Source: Dietzia aerolata
Lineage (GTDB): Bacteria > Actinomycetota > Actinomycetes > Mycobacteriales > Mycobacteriaceae
Length of the DNA stretch: 37,949 nt
Reading direction: 5' to 3'
Assembly: GCF_014144865.1 (NCBI RefSeq)
Contig: NZ_JAALDM010000130.1
Span: 1-37,949, forward strand
The translations under genes and the position numbers were made by a program. Below are positions 16,829 through 26,400 of the stretch, piece after piece (positions within the stretch are counted from its first letter, which is position 1; each line of letters begins with the position of its first letter). The notes below the pieces were generated by a model, which searched no databases, was not told the DNA's origin, and saw only the letters and a program-made list of their open reading frames with translations.

Positions 16829-16865
16829 GATTCTCCTCAGGTGAGACGTCTGCGGTCGGCGTCGA

Positions 16866-17897
16866 TCAGCCGGCCGGGTCGGTCAGGGTCGGTCGGATCA
16901 GGTGAAGCCCGGCGCCATCACCCGACCCGACCACCACGGTGCCGGATTCGGTGACGGCCAGGGCGTCCGGCTGTCGTACGGTCGGAATATCGGCTCGGAG
17001 GACACCGATCCCATCGCCGAGATCGTACGCCTGCACGGTGTTGGTGGCGGTCGACGTGACCCACACGATCGAGTCCGAGGAGGAGTCCTGCGCCACCGCC
17101 CACGGAGCCGGCGCGACCGGGAACTGCTGATGGAGCCGCACCGGGGACGTCGAGTACACCAGCAGGGTTCCACCGACCGTGTCGGACGCGACCAAAGATC
17201 CTTCGCCCAGGTCGCCGATCATCCCCGCACCGCGACCGGCACGCAGGAGCGGTCCCGCGACCTCTTCGGCCGGGTCGACCGAGGCGACGACGGTGTCCGG
17301 CCGACTCAACGCCGTGACCGATCCATCCGGTGCCACGGCGATCTCGCTGACCGTGGTCAGTCCTGCCAGCCGACTCTTCTCGACCCCCTCGGCATCGCGA
17401 AACACCACCTCGCCGGTTTCGGTGCCGGTGATCAGGTCGCCTTCCGGGGTGACAGCGGCAGCGGATACCGGCCCGAGTCCCGAGAGCGTTCGGCTCTCAC
17501 CCTCCGGCGTCACCAGCACCACTCCGTCGGCAAACGGGACGACTATCGATCCGTCGTCGCCCGCGGTGGCGGCGCCCACATCATCGGGCAATTCGACCGT
17601 CTCCTCGGGGATCCACCGGGTTCCCTCGACTCGACCGATCTCGAGGGTGGACGGCGACGTGGTCTGCGCGGCAACCCGGTCGCCGACGGCCACGAGCGCC
17701 CGCACCGTCCCGGGAACCGAGACGACTTCTCCGCCCTCCGGCTCGTAGACCTGCGGGGACTCCGCCGGAGCAGCGTTGCCCTGGGCGAGCTGCGTCTCGT
17801 CGAGTTGATCCGAGGCAGATGAACAGCCGGACAGTCCCACGACGAGTGCGAGAAGTGCGGCGGGTACGCCTGATCGGCGGAGGACACGACGGGTCAC
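16866..17897 (-). CDS. lppL: Putative lipoprotein LppL
   Basis: This is a 343-aa exported lipoprotein. It has a basic n-region (MTRRVLRR), a hydrophobic core and lipobox LSGC with C25 as the lipidated residue. The mature part has repeated beta-strand blocks with DG and GD turns (for example [20 protein letters not shown]), consistent with a beta-propeller-like surface protein. The function is unknown. The name rests on position: it lies immediately upstream of pyrD and divergent from uppP, as lppL does in M. tuberculosis. GTG 17897 has AAAGGA 5 nt upstream. Confidence 0.82.
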   Translation of the reverse strand: MTRRVLRRSGVPAALLALVVGLSGCSSASDQLDETQLAQGNAAPAESPQVYEPEGGEVVSVPGTVRALVAVGDRVAAQTTSPSTLEIGRVEGTRWIPEETVELPDDVGAATAGDDGSIVVPFADGVVLVTPEGESRTLSGLGPVSAAAVTPEGDLITGTETGEVVFRDAEGVEKSRLAGLTTVSEIAVAPDGSVTALSRPDTVVASVDPAEEVAGPLLRAGRGAGMIGDLGEGSLVASDTVGGTLLVYSTSPVRLHQQFPVAPAPWAVAQDSSSDSIVWVTSTATNTVQAYDLGDGIGVLRADIPTVRQPDALAVTESGTVVVGSGDGAGLHLIRPTLTDPAG

Positions 17898-17965
17898 GGT
17901 GTTCCTTTCGACGCGCCCTATTGTCCACCACGCACGTCCTCCGGCACCGTTCAGGTCCGGGCGAC

Positions 17966-17971
17966 TACCCT
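17966..17971 (+). promoter_or_regulatory. -10 element for the uppP leader ORF
   Basis: TACCCT lies 6 nt before GTG 17978, the start of a 30-codon ORF that runs into uppP. This is the leaderless geometry seen at many starts in the window. No clear -35 element. Confidence 0.4.
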
Positions 17972-17977
17972 CACGGC

Positions 17978-18070
17978 GTGCGGCAGGCGCGGGTGATCGA
18001 TGAGACGGTCACACGTGGATGCGTGCCGGCACCACCAAACCTCGCACCTACGAGAAAGGCCGCACTGTGA
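17978..18070 (+). CDS. Putative 30-aa leader peptide overlapping uppP
   Basis: This short [14 protein letters not shown]...TRKAAL, starts with GTG 6 nt after a TACCCT hexamer and would be translated from a leaderless mRNA. Its TGA (18068-18070) overlaps the uppP GTG in a GTGA junction, and the uppP ribosome-binding sequence (GAAAGG) lies inside it. This arrangement would couple uppP translation to the small ORF. The peptide has no recognisable domain. The same frame is open further upstream into lppL, but that part is antisense to lppL and unlikely to be coding. Whether the ORF is translated is an inference. Confidence 0.4.
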   Translation: MRQARVIDETVTRGCVPAPPNLAPTRKAAL

Positions 18071-18951
18071 ACACCACGGTCCTCGCCGAACCAGCTGTGG
18101 AAGGGATGTCCTGGCTCCAGGTCATCGTGCTGTCGGCCCTCCAGGGGCTCACCGAATTTTTGCCGGTGTCCTCATCCGGGCACCTTCGGATCTTCTCCAC
18201 CTGGTGGTTCGGCGCGGATGCGGGGGCGTCGTTCACCGCGGTCGTTCAGCTCGGCACGGAAGCCGCGGTCCTGGTGTTCTTCTTCAAGGACATCGTCCGG
18301 ATCATCGTGGCCTGGTTCCGCGGGCTGTTCAATGCCGACAAACGTGACGACCCGGACTACCGACTCGGGTGGTTTGTGATCGTGGGTTCGATCCCCATCG
18401 GGATCATCGGGTTGCTCGCCAAGGATCTGATCCGGGACGCGGCCCGCAATCTGTGGATCACCGCCATCGTGCTGATCCTGTTCTCGTTCGTGTTCCTCCT
18501 CGCGGAAAAGATGGGCAAGCAGGACCGCCCCGTGGAGCCGAAGCAGCTCAAGGGGCTCACCATGAAGGACGCGATCGTGATGGGCCTGGCACAGTGCCTC
18601 GCCCTGATCCCGGGCGTGAGCCGCTCCGGTGGCACCATCTCCGCTGGCCTGTTCCTCAACATGTCCCGCGAGGCAGCCGCCAGGTTCTCGTTCCTGCTCG
18701 CCATTCCCGCTGTCCTCGCCTCGGGATTGTTCAGCCTCCCGGACGCATTCGACCCCTCCGTCGGCCAGTCCGCGAGCTGGGCGCAGTTGCTGATCGGTAC
18801 CGCGATCGCCTTCGTGGTCGGGTATGCCGCGATCGCCTGGTTCCTGCAGTTCGTCCAGAAACATTCCCTGGCATGGTTCGCGGGCTACCGCGTCATCCTC
18901 GGCCTGTTGGTCATGGGACTGCTCGCCGCCGGCATCATCCCCGCGACCTGA
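18067..18951 (+). CDS. uppP: Undecaprenyl-diphosphatase UppP (BacA)
   Basis: This integral membrane phosphatase recycles undecaprenyl (in this group, decaprenyl) diphosphate to the monophosphate carrier for peptidoglycan and arabinogalactan building. The 294-aa product has the two active-site motifs, [13 protein letters not shown] near the N-terminus and [11 protein letters not shown] mid-protein, and about eight hydrophobic segments. GTG 18067 has GAAAGG upstream and forms a GTGA overlap with the leader ORF; ATG 18019 (16 residues longer) and ATG 18103 are alternatives. The gene is divergent from lppL-pyrD. UppP loss typically alters bacitracin sensitivity, which is family knowledge. Confidence 0.96.
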   Translation: MNTTVLAEPAVEGMSWLQVIVLSALQGLTEFLPVSSSGHLRIFSTWWFGADAGASFTAVVQLGTEAAVLVFFFKDIVRIIVAWFRGLFNADKRDDPDYRLGWFVIVGSIPIGIIGLLAKDLIRDAARNLWITAIVLILFSFVFLLAEKMGKQDRPVEPKQLKGLTMKDAIVMGLAQCLALIPGVSRSGGTISAGLFLNMSREAAARFSFLLAIPAVLASGLFSLPDAFDPSVGQSASWAQLLIGTAIAFVVGYAAIAWFLQFVQKHSLAWFAGYRVILGLLVMGLLAAGIIPAT

Positions 18952-19007
18952 TCCGTTTGCCACACGCGCATCAACCGCGCCCCTCTGCCGTAGTCGCGCG
19001 GCGTCGG

Positions 19008-19013
19008 TAATCT
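19008..19013 (+). promoter_or_regulatory. -10 element of the phosphatase gene
   Basis: TAATCT lies 7 nt before ATG 19021, and no Shine-Dalgarno sequence precedes this start. It is a likely leaderless promoter within the 69-bp gap after uppP. Confidence 0.5.
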
Positions 19014-19020
19014 GCCTGCT

Positions 19021-19725
19021 ATGACCGTCATCCTCCTCCGACACGGCCGCTCTACCGCCAACACCGCGCTCACGCTGGCCGGTCGGACGCCCGGGGTCGG
19101 CCTGGACGAGCTGGGCCTGTCCCAGGCGGTTGCCCTGTGCCGGCGTCTGGACGGCCTGCCGGTCGGGGCGATCGTCCGGTCACCGCTGATGCGGTGTCGC
19201 CAGACCGTGGAGCCGCTCGCGCAGGCACTCGGTCTGGAGCCGATGGTGGAGGAGGGGCTCGTCGAGGTCGACTACGGAAGCTGGACGGGACGCCCCCTCA
19301 AGGACCTGTCCTCGGAGCACATGTGGTCTGTGGTGCAGCAGCATCCGTCGTCGGCGGTGTTCCCGGAGGGCGAGTCTCTGTCCGGGATGGCCTCACGGGC
19401 CGTCGACGCGGTGCGTCGCCACGACCGGCGTCTGGCTGAGCAGGCCGGTGAGGATGTGCTGTGGGTGGCGTGTAGCCATGGGGATGTGATCAAGTCCGTG
19501 CTGGCGGATGCGTACGGAATGCATCTGGACCAGTTCCAGCGCATCGTGGTGGAACCCGCATCGGTGTCGGTGGTGCGGTACACACCGCACCGTCCCTTCG
19601 TCCTGCGGGTCAATGACACCGGCGGAGACCTGTCCGGTCTGCGAGGTAACCCGGCCGGTCAGGTGGACAAGCCCACGGCCGGACACTCCGAATCCGATGC
19701 GGTTCCGGGAGGGAACGTAACCTGA
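19021..19725 (+). CDS. Histidine phosphatase, MSMEG_4193-type putative phosphomutase
   Basis: This is a 234-aa histidine-phosphatase-superfamily enzyme. LLRHGRSTAN (R7, H8, G9) holds the phosphoryl-accepting His, RSPLMRCRQT the second Arg, VEVDYGSWTGR the acidic region, and CSHGDVI the second catalytic His. Family annotation calls this group a probable phosphomutase (MSMEG_4193 family); the substrate is unknown. It is followed by DUF3090 and SCO1664-type genes, a trio conserved across actinobacteria, which suggests a shared pathway. About 30 C-terminal residues after VLRVND look disordered. The start is ATG with TAATCT 7 nt upstream. Confidence 0.9.
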   Translation: MTVILLRHGRSTANTALTLAGRTPGVGLDELGLSQAVALCRRLDGLPVGAIVRSPLMRCRQTVEPLAQALGLEPMVEEGLVEVDYGSWTGRPLKDLSSEHMWSVVQQHPSSAVFPEGESLSGMASRAVDAVRRHDRRLAEQAGEDVLWVACSHGDVIKSVLADAYGMHLDQFQRIVVEPASVSVVRYTPHRPFVLRVNDTGGDLSGLRGNPAGQVDKPTAGHSESDAVPGGNVT

Positions 19726-19784
19726 TGGACCGCACCATCACCACCATGAAGTTCCAGACCGATACGAGGAGTCGACCGGCATGA
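19725..19784 (+). CDS. Putative 19-aa coupling ORF before the DUF3090 gene
   Basis: This tiny ORF fills the whole gap between two genes. Its ATG (19725) shares a base with the phosphatase stop (TGATG), and its TGA (19782-19784) overlaps the DUF3090 ATG 19781 (ATGA). It encodes MDRTITTMKFQTDTRSRPA. A GGAGG lies 11 nt upstream, which is rather far. It could carry ribosomes across the gap or be chance. No homology is recognisable. Confidence 0.25.
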   Translation: MDRTITTMKFQTDTRSRPA

Positions 19785-20368
19785 GCAGGGCAGTCCACGA
19801 GTTCCGCGACCCGAGCCGGTTCGTGGTGGGCACTGTCGGGGAGCCCGGCGAACGCGTGTTCTTCGTCCAGGCCTCCGAGTCCGGGCGAACGATCACCGTC
19901 CGCTGCGAGAAGCAGCAGGCCAAGATCCTGTCGGACCGGATGGGGGACCTGCTCGACGAGATCGCGTCCAAGTCCGACATCCCGGTTCCCCCGGCGAAGG
20001 GCACGGTCGACGATCTCGACCCCCTCGAGATGCCCGTCGATCCCGAGTTCAACGTGGGCACCATGGGACTCGGGTGGGACGGCGACAAGGGCCAGGTGGT
20101 GGTCGAATTGCTGGCGATCGACCCTGATGCCACCGACGAGTCCGTGGTCCTGTCCGACTCCGAGGACGCCCCGGACGCACTCCGGGTGTTCCTCACGCCG
20201 GACCGTGCCCGACAGTTCGTCCTGCGCAGCGACAAGGTCGTCTCGGCGGGACGTGAGCCGTGCCCGTTGTGCGGGGAGCCCATCGACACCACCGGCCACC
20301 TGTGCATCCGGCTGAACGGATATCGGCCCCGGTCCGGTGAAGAGCTGACCGAACTCGTCGACCCGTGA
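19781..20368 (+). CDS. DUF3090 family protein
   Basis: This 195-aa protein matches the DUF3090 family: the N-terminus has FRDPSRFVVGTVGEPGERVFFVQA. A C-terminal zinc-ribbon-like motif has C161, C164 and C175, with H173 a possible fourth ligand (CPLCGEPIDTTGHLC). The function is unknown. It always seems to travel with the SCO1664-type kinase-like gene, whose GTG overlaps this stop by 4 nt (GTGA), so the two are translationally coupled. An AGGAG lies 9 nt upstream of ATG 19781. Confidence 0.9.
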   Translation: MSRAVHEFRDPSRFVVGTVGEPGERVFFVQASESGRTITVRCEKQQAKILSDRMGDLLDEIASKSDIPVPPAKGTVDDLDPLEMPVDPEFNVGTMGLGWDGDKGQVVVELLAIDPDATDESVVLSDSEDAPDALRVFLTPDRARQFVLRSDKVVSAGREPCPLCGEPIDTTGHLCIRLNGYRPRSGEELTELVDP

Positions 20369-21147
20369 CCACCTCCTCCGACGGACCCGAGCTGACCGTC
20401 GTTCATCGGATCCGATCCGGAAGCAATGCCGTCTATCGCTGCGTGGATCAGCACGACGAGAGTTGGGTCTACAAGCCGTCGGCGGGGGAGCGGCCCCTGA
20501 TGGATTTTCCCGACGGCAGCCTCGCGGCGCGGGAGGTCGCGGCATACACGGTCTCCGCGTCGCTGGGCTGGGATCTCGTGCCCGAGACCGTCACGGCACA
20601 CGGCCCCGGCGGCAAGGGCATGGCGCAGCGCTGGGTCGACGAACGGCAGCCCTCAGACTCCGGCACCCCCGACCCCGTGGACGTGCACCCGGTCGATGCC
20701 GTGCCGAAGGGCCGAGCCGTCGTGCTGCGGGGCGAGGGCGCCCGGGGCGAAGAGGTGGTCGTCGCGCACGACACCGATCAACGGCTACGCCGGATCGCCC
20801 TGTTCGACCACGTGATCAACAACGCCGACCGCAAGGGCGGCCACGTGCTGGTGGATCAGTCCGGCCGGACGTGGGCGATCGATCACGGCCTGTCCTTCCA
20901 CTCCGAGCCCAAGGTCCGCACCGTCCTGTGGGGGTGGGCCGGCCAGCCCCTCGACGGGGGTGAGGTCGAGGGACTGTCGGCGCTGGCGCGGCAACTGTCC
21001 GACGAGGCCGACCTGACGGCGGATCTGGGGCTACTGCTCTCATCGCACGAGATCGCCGCGCTGGCAGACCGCCTCGAGGCCCTGCTCGCCGACGGCAGAT
21101 TCCCCGTCCCCGGCCCCGGCTACCCCTTACCCTGGCCGCTCTTCTGA
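20365..21147 (+). CDS. SCO1664-type protein, PI3/4-kinase-like fold
   Basis: This 260-aa protein belongs to the actinobacterial SCO1664 family, described as distantly related to phosphatidylinositol 3-/4-kinases and HipA-like kinases. Visible kinase-like elements are SGSNAVYRC (nucleotide loop), WVYKPSAGERPL (Lys), a catalytic-loop-like stretch INNADRKGGH (N152, N153, D155, R156), and a metal-binding AIDHGLSFH (D173) in place of DFG. The substrate is unknown; a small-molecule or protein phosphotransferase is plausible. It is coupled to DUF3090 by a 4-nt overlap. mshC follows after 27 nt with its own promoter-like element. Confidence 0.88.
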   Translation: MTTSSDGPELTVVHRIRSGSNAVYRCVDQHDESWVYKPSAGERPLMDFPDGSLAAREVAAYTVSASLGWDLVPETVTAHGPGGKGMAQRWVDERQPSDSGTPDPVDVHPVDAVPKGRAVVLRGEGARGEEVVVAHDTDQRLRRIALFDHVINNADRKGGHVLVDQSGRTWAIDHGLSFHSEPKVRTVLWGWAGQPLDGGEVEGLSALARQLSDEADLTADLGLLLSSHEIAALADRLEALLADGRFPVPGPGYPLPWPLF

Positions 21148-21161
21148 ATCGCCGAAGTCTC

Positions 21162-21167
21162 TAGACT
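21162..21167 (+). promoter_or_regulatory. -10 element of mshC
   Basis: TAGACT lies 7 nt before the mshC ATG at 21175, with no Shine-Dalgarno sequence. It is a likely leaderless promoter inside the short gap after the SCO1664-type gene. Confidence 0.5.
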
Positions 21168-21174
21168 CGCCCTC

Positions 21175-22428
21175 ATGCACTCGTGGTCCTCGCCTGTCGT
21201 CCCCTCGGTTCCCGGCGACGGTCTTCCCCTGAGATTGTTCGACACCGCCGAGGGCGCCGTCCGCGACCTGGACGCGGGGCCCCTCGCCCGGATGTACGTA
21301 TGCGGGATCACTCCGTATGACACCACCCATCTCGGCCACGCCGCGACCTACCTGACCTTCGACCTGGTGTATCGCCAGCTGCTCGATGCGGGGCACGCGG
21401 TGCACTACGTCCAGAACACGACCGATGTCGACGATCCACTGTTCGAGCGGGCCGAGCGCGACGGGGTGGACTGGCGTGAGCTCGGTGATGCGGAGACGGA
21501 CCGCTTCCGCGCCGACATGGAGGCACTGCGGATCATGCCGCCGCAGCAGTATGTGGCCGCCACCGAGACCATCGACGAGGTGGTGGAGATGGTCGCCGAA
21601 CTGATCGACCGCGGTCATGCCTACCGGATCGACCCGTCAGTCGACGAGTACGCCGACGTGTATTACCGCCATCGTGCAACGCCGGACTTCGGTTACGAAT
21701 CAAGATACGACGACGACGAGATGGCTGCCGCATTCGCGGAACGTGGTGGCGATCCGGACCGACCGGGCAAGGAGCATCCCCTCGATGCCCTGCTGTGGCG
21801 AGTGCAGAGACCCGGTGAGCCCTCGTGGCCCTCGCCTTGGGGTGAGGGACGGCCCGGCTGGCATATCGAGTGTTCGGCGATCGCCCGCAACCGGCTGGGT
21901 CTCGGCTTCGACATTCAGGGCGGCGGAAGCGACCTGGCCTTCCCGCACCACGAGTTCTCCGCGGCGCATGCCGAGGCCGCGGCCGACGAGCGCCCCTTCG
22001 CCCGGTTCTACGTGCACGCTGCGATGATCGGCCTCGACGGCGTGAAGATGAGCAAGTCGCTCGGCAATCTCGTCCGCGTGCAGGCACTCCGCGAGGAAGG
22101 CGTGGACCCGGCGCTCATCCGGCTGGGCCTGGCCACCGGCCACTACCGCACGGACCGTTCGTGGTCGGCCGAGGTCCTCGAGGAGGCGCGTGAGCGCTTC
22201 GGGACCTGGACCAGGGCGATCGAGCGTGGCGCGGGCGCCGAGGCCGGCCCCACGATCGCGGCCCTACGGGAGCGGCTGGCGGACGATCTCGACACCCCGG
22301 GCGCGCTTGCGGTGATCGACTCCTGGGCGGCGGCGACGCTGGACGGGGACTCGGCGGACCCGACGGCCGGCAACGCCATCGCCACCGCCGTGGACGCATT
22401 GCTGGGAGTCCGCGCCGCCGATTCCTGA
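21175..22428 (+). CDS. mshC: Cysteine:GlcN-Ins ligase MshC (mycothiol synthesis)
   Basis: This enzyme joins L-cysteine to 1-D-myo-inosityl-2-amino-2-deoxy-glucopyranoside using ATP, the third step to mycothiol. It is related to cysteinyl-tRNA synthetase. The 417-aa product has the zinc/cysteine-site [15 protein letters not shown] (C43, HIGH-like HLGH), a second Zn-site block [19 protein letters not shown], and KMSKSLGN for ATP. The short length and [10 protein letters not shown] signature separate it from CysS, which has a longer anticodon-binding end. A leaderless start at ATG 21175 is supported by TAGACT. It is convergent with the PAC2 gene. Confidence 0.95.
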   Translation: MHSWSSPVVPSVPGDGLPLRLFDTAEGAVRDLDAGPLARMYVCGITPYDTTHLGHAATYLTFDLVYRQLLDAGHAVHYVQNTTDVDDPLFERAERDGVDWRELGDAETDRFRADMEALRIMPPQQYVAATETIDEVVEMVAELIDRGHAYRIDPSVDEYADVYYRHRATPDFGYESRYDDDEMAAAFAERGGDPDRPGKEHPLDALLWRVQRPGEPSWPSPWGEGRPGWHIECSAIARNRLGLGFDIQGGGSDLAFPHHEFSAAHAEAAADERPFARFYVHAAMIGLDGVKMSKSLGNLVRVQALREEGVDPALIRLGLATGHYRTDRSWSAEVLEEARERFGTWTRAIERGAGAEAGPTIAALRERLADDLDTPGALAVIDSWAAATLDGDSADPTAGNAIATAVDALLGVRAADS

Positions 22429-22442
22429 GGGCCAGCATCGCC

Positions 22443-22466
22443 GTTGGCGTTGGCGTTGGCGTTGGC
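22443..22466. repeat. Tandem hexamer, four copies
   Basis: GTTGGC is repeated four times head-to-tail in the 91-bp gap between the convergent mshC and PAC2 genes. No hairpin terminator is evident here. The repeat is non-coding and a candidate variable-number locus. Confidence 0.85.
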
Positions 22467-22519
22467 GACTGAATTCTCCCGGCATAAAGCGTGAGAGCAC
22501 GCCGGGCCCGATTGCCTGA

Positions 22520-23446
22520 CTAACCCGAGCTCGGATCGTCCCGGTCGCCTCGCAGGAAGCGCTCGAACTCGGCGGCGATCGCGTCGCCGTCGACAAGCGG
22601 CATGGCTTCTCCGCTCGAGGCCCGGCCACGATCCGGCTCCGGATCGTCCCCGTGCTCGATCTCGTTCTCCTCGTCCATCCGGTCCTCGAGGGAACGGATG
22701 TAGTCACGCAGATCCTCGTCCTCGCCGGCGGCGGCGTCGACCTTCTCGACCCACGTCCGGGACTGCACGCGTAGCGCATCCATGCCCACGGCCATACCCA
22801 GGTTTTCCGCGAGCCAGGACAGCATCGCTTCGGTGCCGCGCGGATTGGGCGGGGAGGCCACGTAGTGGGGGACACCCGCCCACAAACTCAGGGTCGGGAC
22901 CCCGGCCTCGGTGAGCAGTTGCTGCAGGACCCCCGTCATCCCGGTGGGGCCCTCGTACTCGGTGGCCTCGACACCCATGGTCGACATGCGCTGCCGACTG
23001 AACGCGGACCCGGACAGCGGCACCGGCCGCGTGTGGGGGACATCGGCGAGGTAGGCGCCCAGCAGAACGACCTGGGATGCGCCGAGGGTGTCGACGAGAT
23101 CCACGAACTCCGAGGCGAAGGTGCGCCATCTCAGGGCTGGCTCCGGGCCCTGCACCAGCAGCACGTCGTTGGCCACGCCGTCCGGACGGCAGGCCGAGAC
23201 GACGATGCGAGGCCATTCGATCGACCGGGACACCCCGTTCGACTGGCGGATGACCGGCCGCTGATCCAGGTAGTCGAAGAATTCGTCGCCGCCGATCTCC
23301 GCGATCTGCCGGGCCTCCATGTTGAGCGCGAGATGCTCGATCGTCCCGGTCGCCACGTCCGCTGCGTCGTTCCAGCCCTCGAACGCCACGATCATGACCG
23401 GGTTCTCCAGATCAAGATTCCCGTCAGGACTCCATTCGACAGTCAT
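22520..23446 (-). CDS. PAC2 family protein
   Basis: This is a 308-aa protein of the PAC2 (proteasome assembly chaperone 2-like) family. Characteristic blocks are NPVMIVAFEGWNDAADVAT at the N-terminus, VLLVQGPEPALRW, VVLLGAYLADVPHTRPVP, GPTGMTGVLQQLL and LWAGVPHYVASPPNP. The C-terminal 60 residues are acidic and probably disordered. Despite the name, a proteasome role in actinobacteria is not established, and this locus lacks 20S genes. From memory the M. tuberculosis homologue Rv2125 lies next to metH as here. ATG 23446 has TAGGCT 6 nt upstream. Confidence 0.9.
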   Translation of the reverse strand: MTVEWSPDGNLDLENPVMIVAFEGWNDAADVATGTIEHLALNMEARQIAEIGGDEFFDYLDQRPVIRQSNGVSRSIEWPRIVVSACRPDGVANDVLLVQGPEPALRWRTFASEFVDLVDTLGASQVVLLGAYLADVPHTRPVPLSGSAFSRQRMSTMGVEATEYEGPTGMTGVLQQLLTEAGVPTLSLWAGVPHYVASPPNPRGTEAMLSWLAENLGMAVGMDALRVQSRTWVEKVDAAAGEDEDLRDYIRSLEDRMDEENEIEHGDDPEPDRGRASSGEAMPLVDGDAIAAEFERFLRGDRDDPSSG

Positions 23447-23496
23447 CAGTACAGCCTACGTCCGTCGCATTTCTGCTCACCCATACACTGGGGTCC
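23447..23496. promoter_or_regulatory. Divergent leaderless promoters, PAC2 gene / metH
   Basis: Only 50 bp separate the two start codons. TAGGCT (23453-23458, minus) is 6 nt before the PAC2 ATG, and TACACT (23484-23489, plus) is 7 nt before the metH ATG. The gap is too short to hold a cobalamin riboswitch, which needs roughly 200 nt. Confidence 0.55.
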
Positions 23497-26400
23497 ATGT
23501 CTGTCGATTTCGATTCGCCCTTGTTGGATGCCGCGCGTCGGCGCGTGTTGATCGGCGACGGTGCGATGGGCACGATGTTGCAGGCTGTCGACCTCACCGT
23601 CGACGGCGACTTCCAGGGCCTGGAGGGCTGTAACGAGATCCTCAACGACACCCGACCCGACGTGGTGGAGGATATTCACCGTGCCTTCTTCGAGGCCGGC
23701 GCCGACCTCGTGGAGACCAACACCTTCGGCTGCAACCTGTCCAATCTGGGCGACTACGACATCGTCGACCGGATCGGTGAGCTCGCCGAGAAGGGCGCGG
23801 CGATCGCCCGGAAGGTCGCCGACGAGATGGGTCCGTCAGAAGATGGCACCCCGCGGATGGTCCTGGGCTCGCTCGGGCCGGGGACCAAGCTGCCCTCGCT
23901 CGGTCAGACCACGTTGGCGGAGATCCGTGCCGCCTACGCGCAGGCGGCCGAGGGGTTGGCCCGCGGTGGCGCTGATGCCTTTCTGATCGAGACCAGTCAG
24001 GACCTGCTCCAGGTCAAGGCGGCCGTCCTGGGCTGCAAGGACGGCATGGCCGCGGCGGGGCGGCGGCTGCCGATCATTTCTCATGTGACGATCGAGACCA
24101 CCGGCACGATGCTGCTGGGCTCGGACATCGGTGCGGCACTGACGGCGCTGGAGCCGCTCGGCATCGACATGATCGGTCTGAACTGTGCGACCGGGCCGGC
24201 GGAGATGGTCGAGCATCTGCGCTACCTGTCGCAGCACGCCGGGATCCCGGTGTCGGTGATGCCGAATGCCGGTCTGCCCGAGCTCGGCGCGAACGGGGCC
24301 GTCTACCCGCTGGGGGCTGAGGAATTCGCCCCGCAGGTCGCCGATTTCGTCTCCGAGTTCGGGCTGTCGATGGTTGGTGGCTGCTGCGGCACCACGCCTG
24401 AGCACATCACCCGCCTCAAGGAGCAGGTGCTGTCCAGGACGAAGGCCGAGCGCACCATCGAGCCGGTCAACGCGGTGTCCTCGCTGTACACCTCGACGCC
24501 GCTGCGTGCCGATGCCGGGATCATCATGATCGGTGAGCGCACCAACGCCAACGGGTCAAAGCGATTCCGGGAGGCCATGCTGGCCTCCGACTGGGAGCAG
24601 TGCATGGACATCGCCAAGGAGCAGATGCGCGACGGCGCCCAGATGGTCGACCTGTGTGTCGACTATGTCGGCCGTGACGGTGCCGGCGACATGGCCGAGC
24701 TCGCGGGCCGTTTCGCCACCGCCTCGACGCTGCCGATCATGCTCGACTCCACCGAGCCGGAGGTCATCAAGGCCGGTCTGGAGCGCCTGGGTGGGCGCTG
24801 TGCGGTCAACTCGGTCAACTACGAGGACGGGGCCGGCCCGGATTCACGGTTCCAGAAGATCATGCGTCTGGTCGCCCAGCACGGTCCCACCGTGGTCGGT
24901 TTGACGATCGACGAGGAGGGCCAGGCCCGCACCGCGGAGCGCAAGGTCGAGATCGCCGAGCGGTTGATCGCCGACCTGACCGGCAATTGGGGGGTGGCCG
25001 AGGACGACATCATCATCGACTGCCTCACCTTCCCGATCTCCACCGGTCAGGAGGAGGTGCGCCGGGACGGTATCGAGACGATCGAGGCCATCCGTCGGCT
25101 GACCGCCAAGCATCCACGGATCCACACCACGTTGGGCTTGTCGAACATCTCGTTCGGCCTCAACCCGGCGGCTCGCCAGGTGCTCAACTCGGTGTTCCTG
25201 CACGAGTGCATTCAGGCCGGCCTGGATTCGGCGATCGCGCACAGTTCCAAGATCCTGCCGATGAGCAAGATCGACGAGCGTCAGCGTGAGGTCGCACTGG
25301 ACCTAGTCTATGACCGTCGTCGGGAGGGCTACGACCCGCTGCAAGTGTTCATGGAGCTGTTCGAGGGCGTCTCGGCCGCCAGTGCCAAGGACGCCCGCGC
25401 CGCCGAGCTCGCCGCGATGCCCCTGATGGAGCGGCTGGCCGCGCGGATCGTCGACGGCGAACGCAAGGGCCTGGAGGAGGACCTTGACGCGGCGATGGAG
25501 CAGATCCCGCCGCTGCAGATCATCAACGAGCACCTGCTGAACGGCATGAAGACCGTCGGCGAGCTGTTCGGCTCCGGGCAGATGCAGCTTCCGTTCGTGC
25601 TGCAGTCGGCGGAGACGATGAAGGCCGCCGTCGCCCATCTGGAGCCCCACATGGAGGCCAGTGACGAGGACGGCAAGGGCCGGATCGTGTTGGCCACCGT
25701 CAAGGGCGATGTCCACGACATCGGCAAGAACCTGGTCGACATCATCTTGTCCAACAACGGCTATGACGTGGTCAATATCGGCATCAAGCAGCCGATCGCC
25801 GACATCATCTCCGCCGCCCGCGAGCACAAAGCCGACGTGATCGGCATGTCCGGACTGCTCGTCAAATCGACGGTGGTCATGCGCGACAACCTCGCCGAGC
25901 TCAACACCGAGGGCATCTCAGGCGAGTTCCCGGTGCTGCTCGGTGGCGCCGCACTGACCCGCGCCTACGTGGAGGTCGACCTGGCCGACATGTACCAGGG
26001 CGATGTGTTCTACGCGCGGGATGCGTTCGAGGGCCTACGACTGATGGACGAGGTCATGACCTCCAAGCGCACCGGCGTGCCGATGTCGGAGTCCTCGGAG
26101 TCGGCGGCCAAGGCCGCCGAACGGCGGGAGCGTCGTGCCCGGTCGGAGCGGATCGCCGCCAAGCGGGCCGCTGAGGCCGAGCCCGTGGTCATTCCCGAGC
26201 GCTCGGATGTCGCCGCGGACCAGCCGATCGCGACCCCGCCGTTCTGGGGGACCCGGATCGCCAAGGGCATCCCGGTCGCCGACTACGCCGGCCATCTGGA
26301 TGAGCGCGCCCTGTTCTTCGGGCAGTGGGGCCTGCGTGGCACCCGTGGCGGCGACGGGCCCGACTACGACGAGTTGGTCGCCACCGAGGGTCGTCCGCGG

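Noticed and set aside
22520-23446. PAC2 protein as evidence for a proteasome
   Set aside because: The family name comes from a eukaryotic assembly chaperone; actinobacterial members are found near metH without an established link to the 20S particle.
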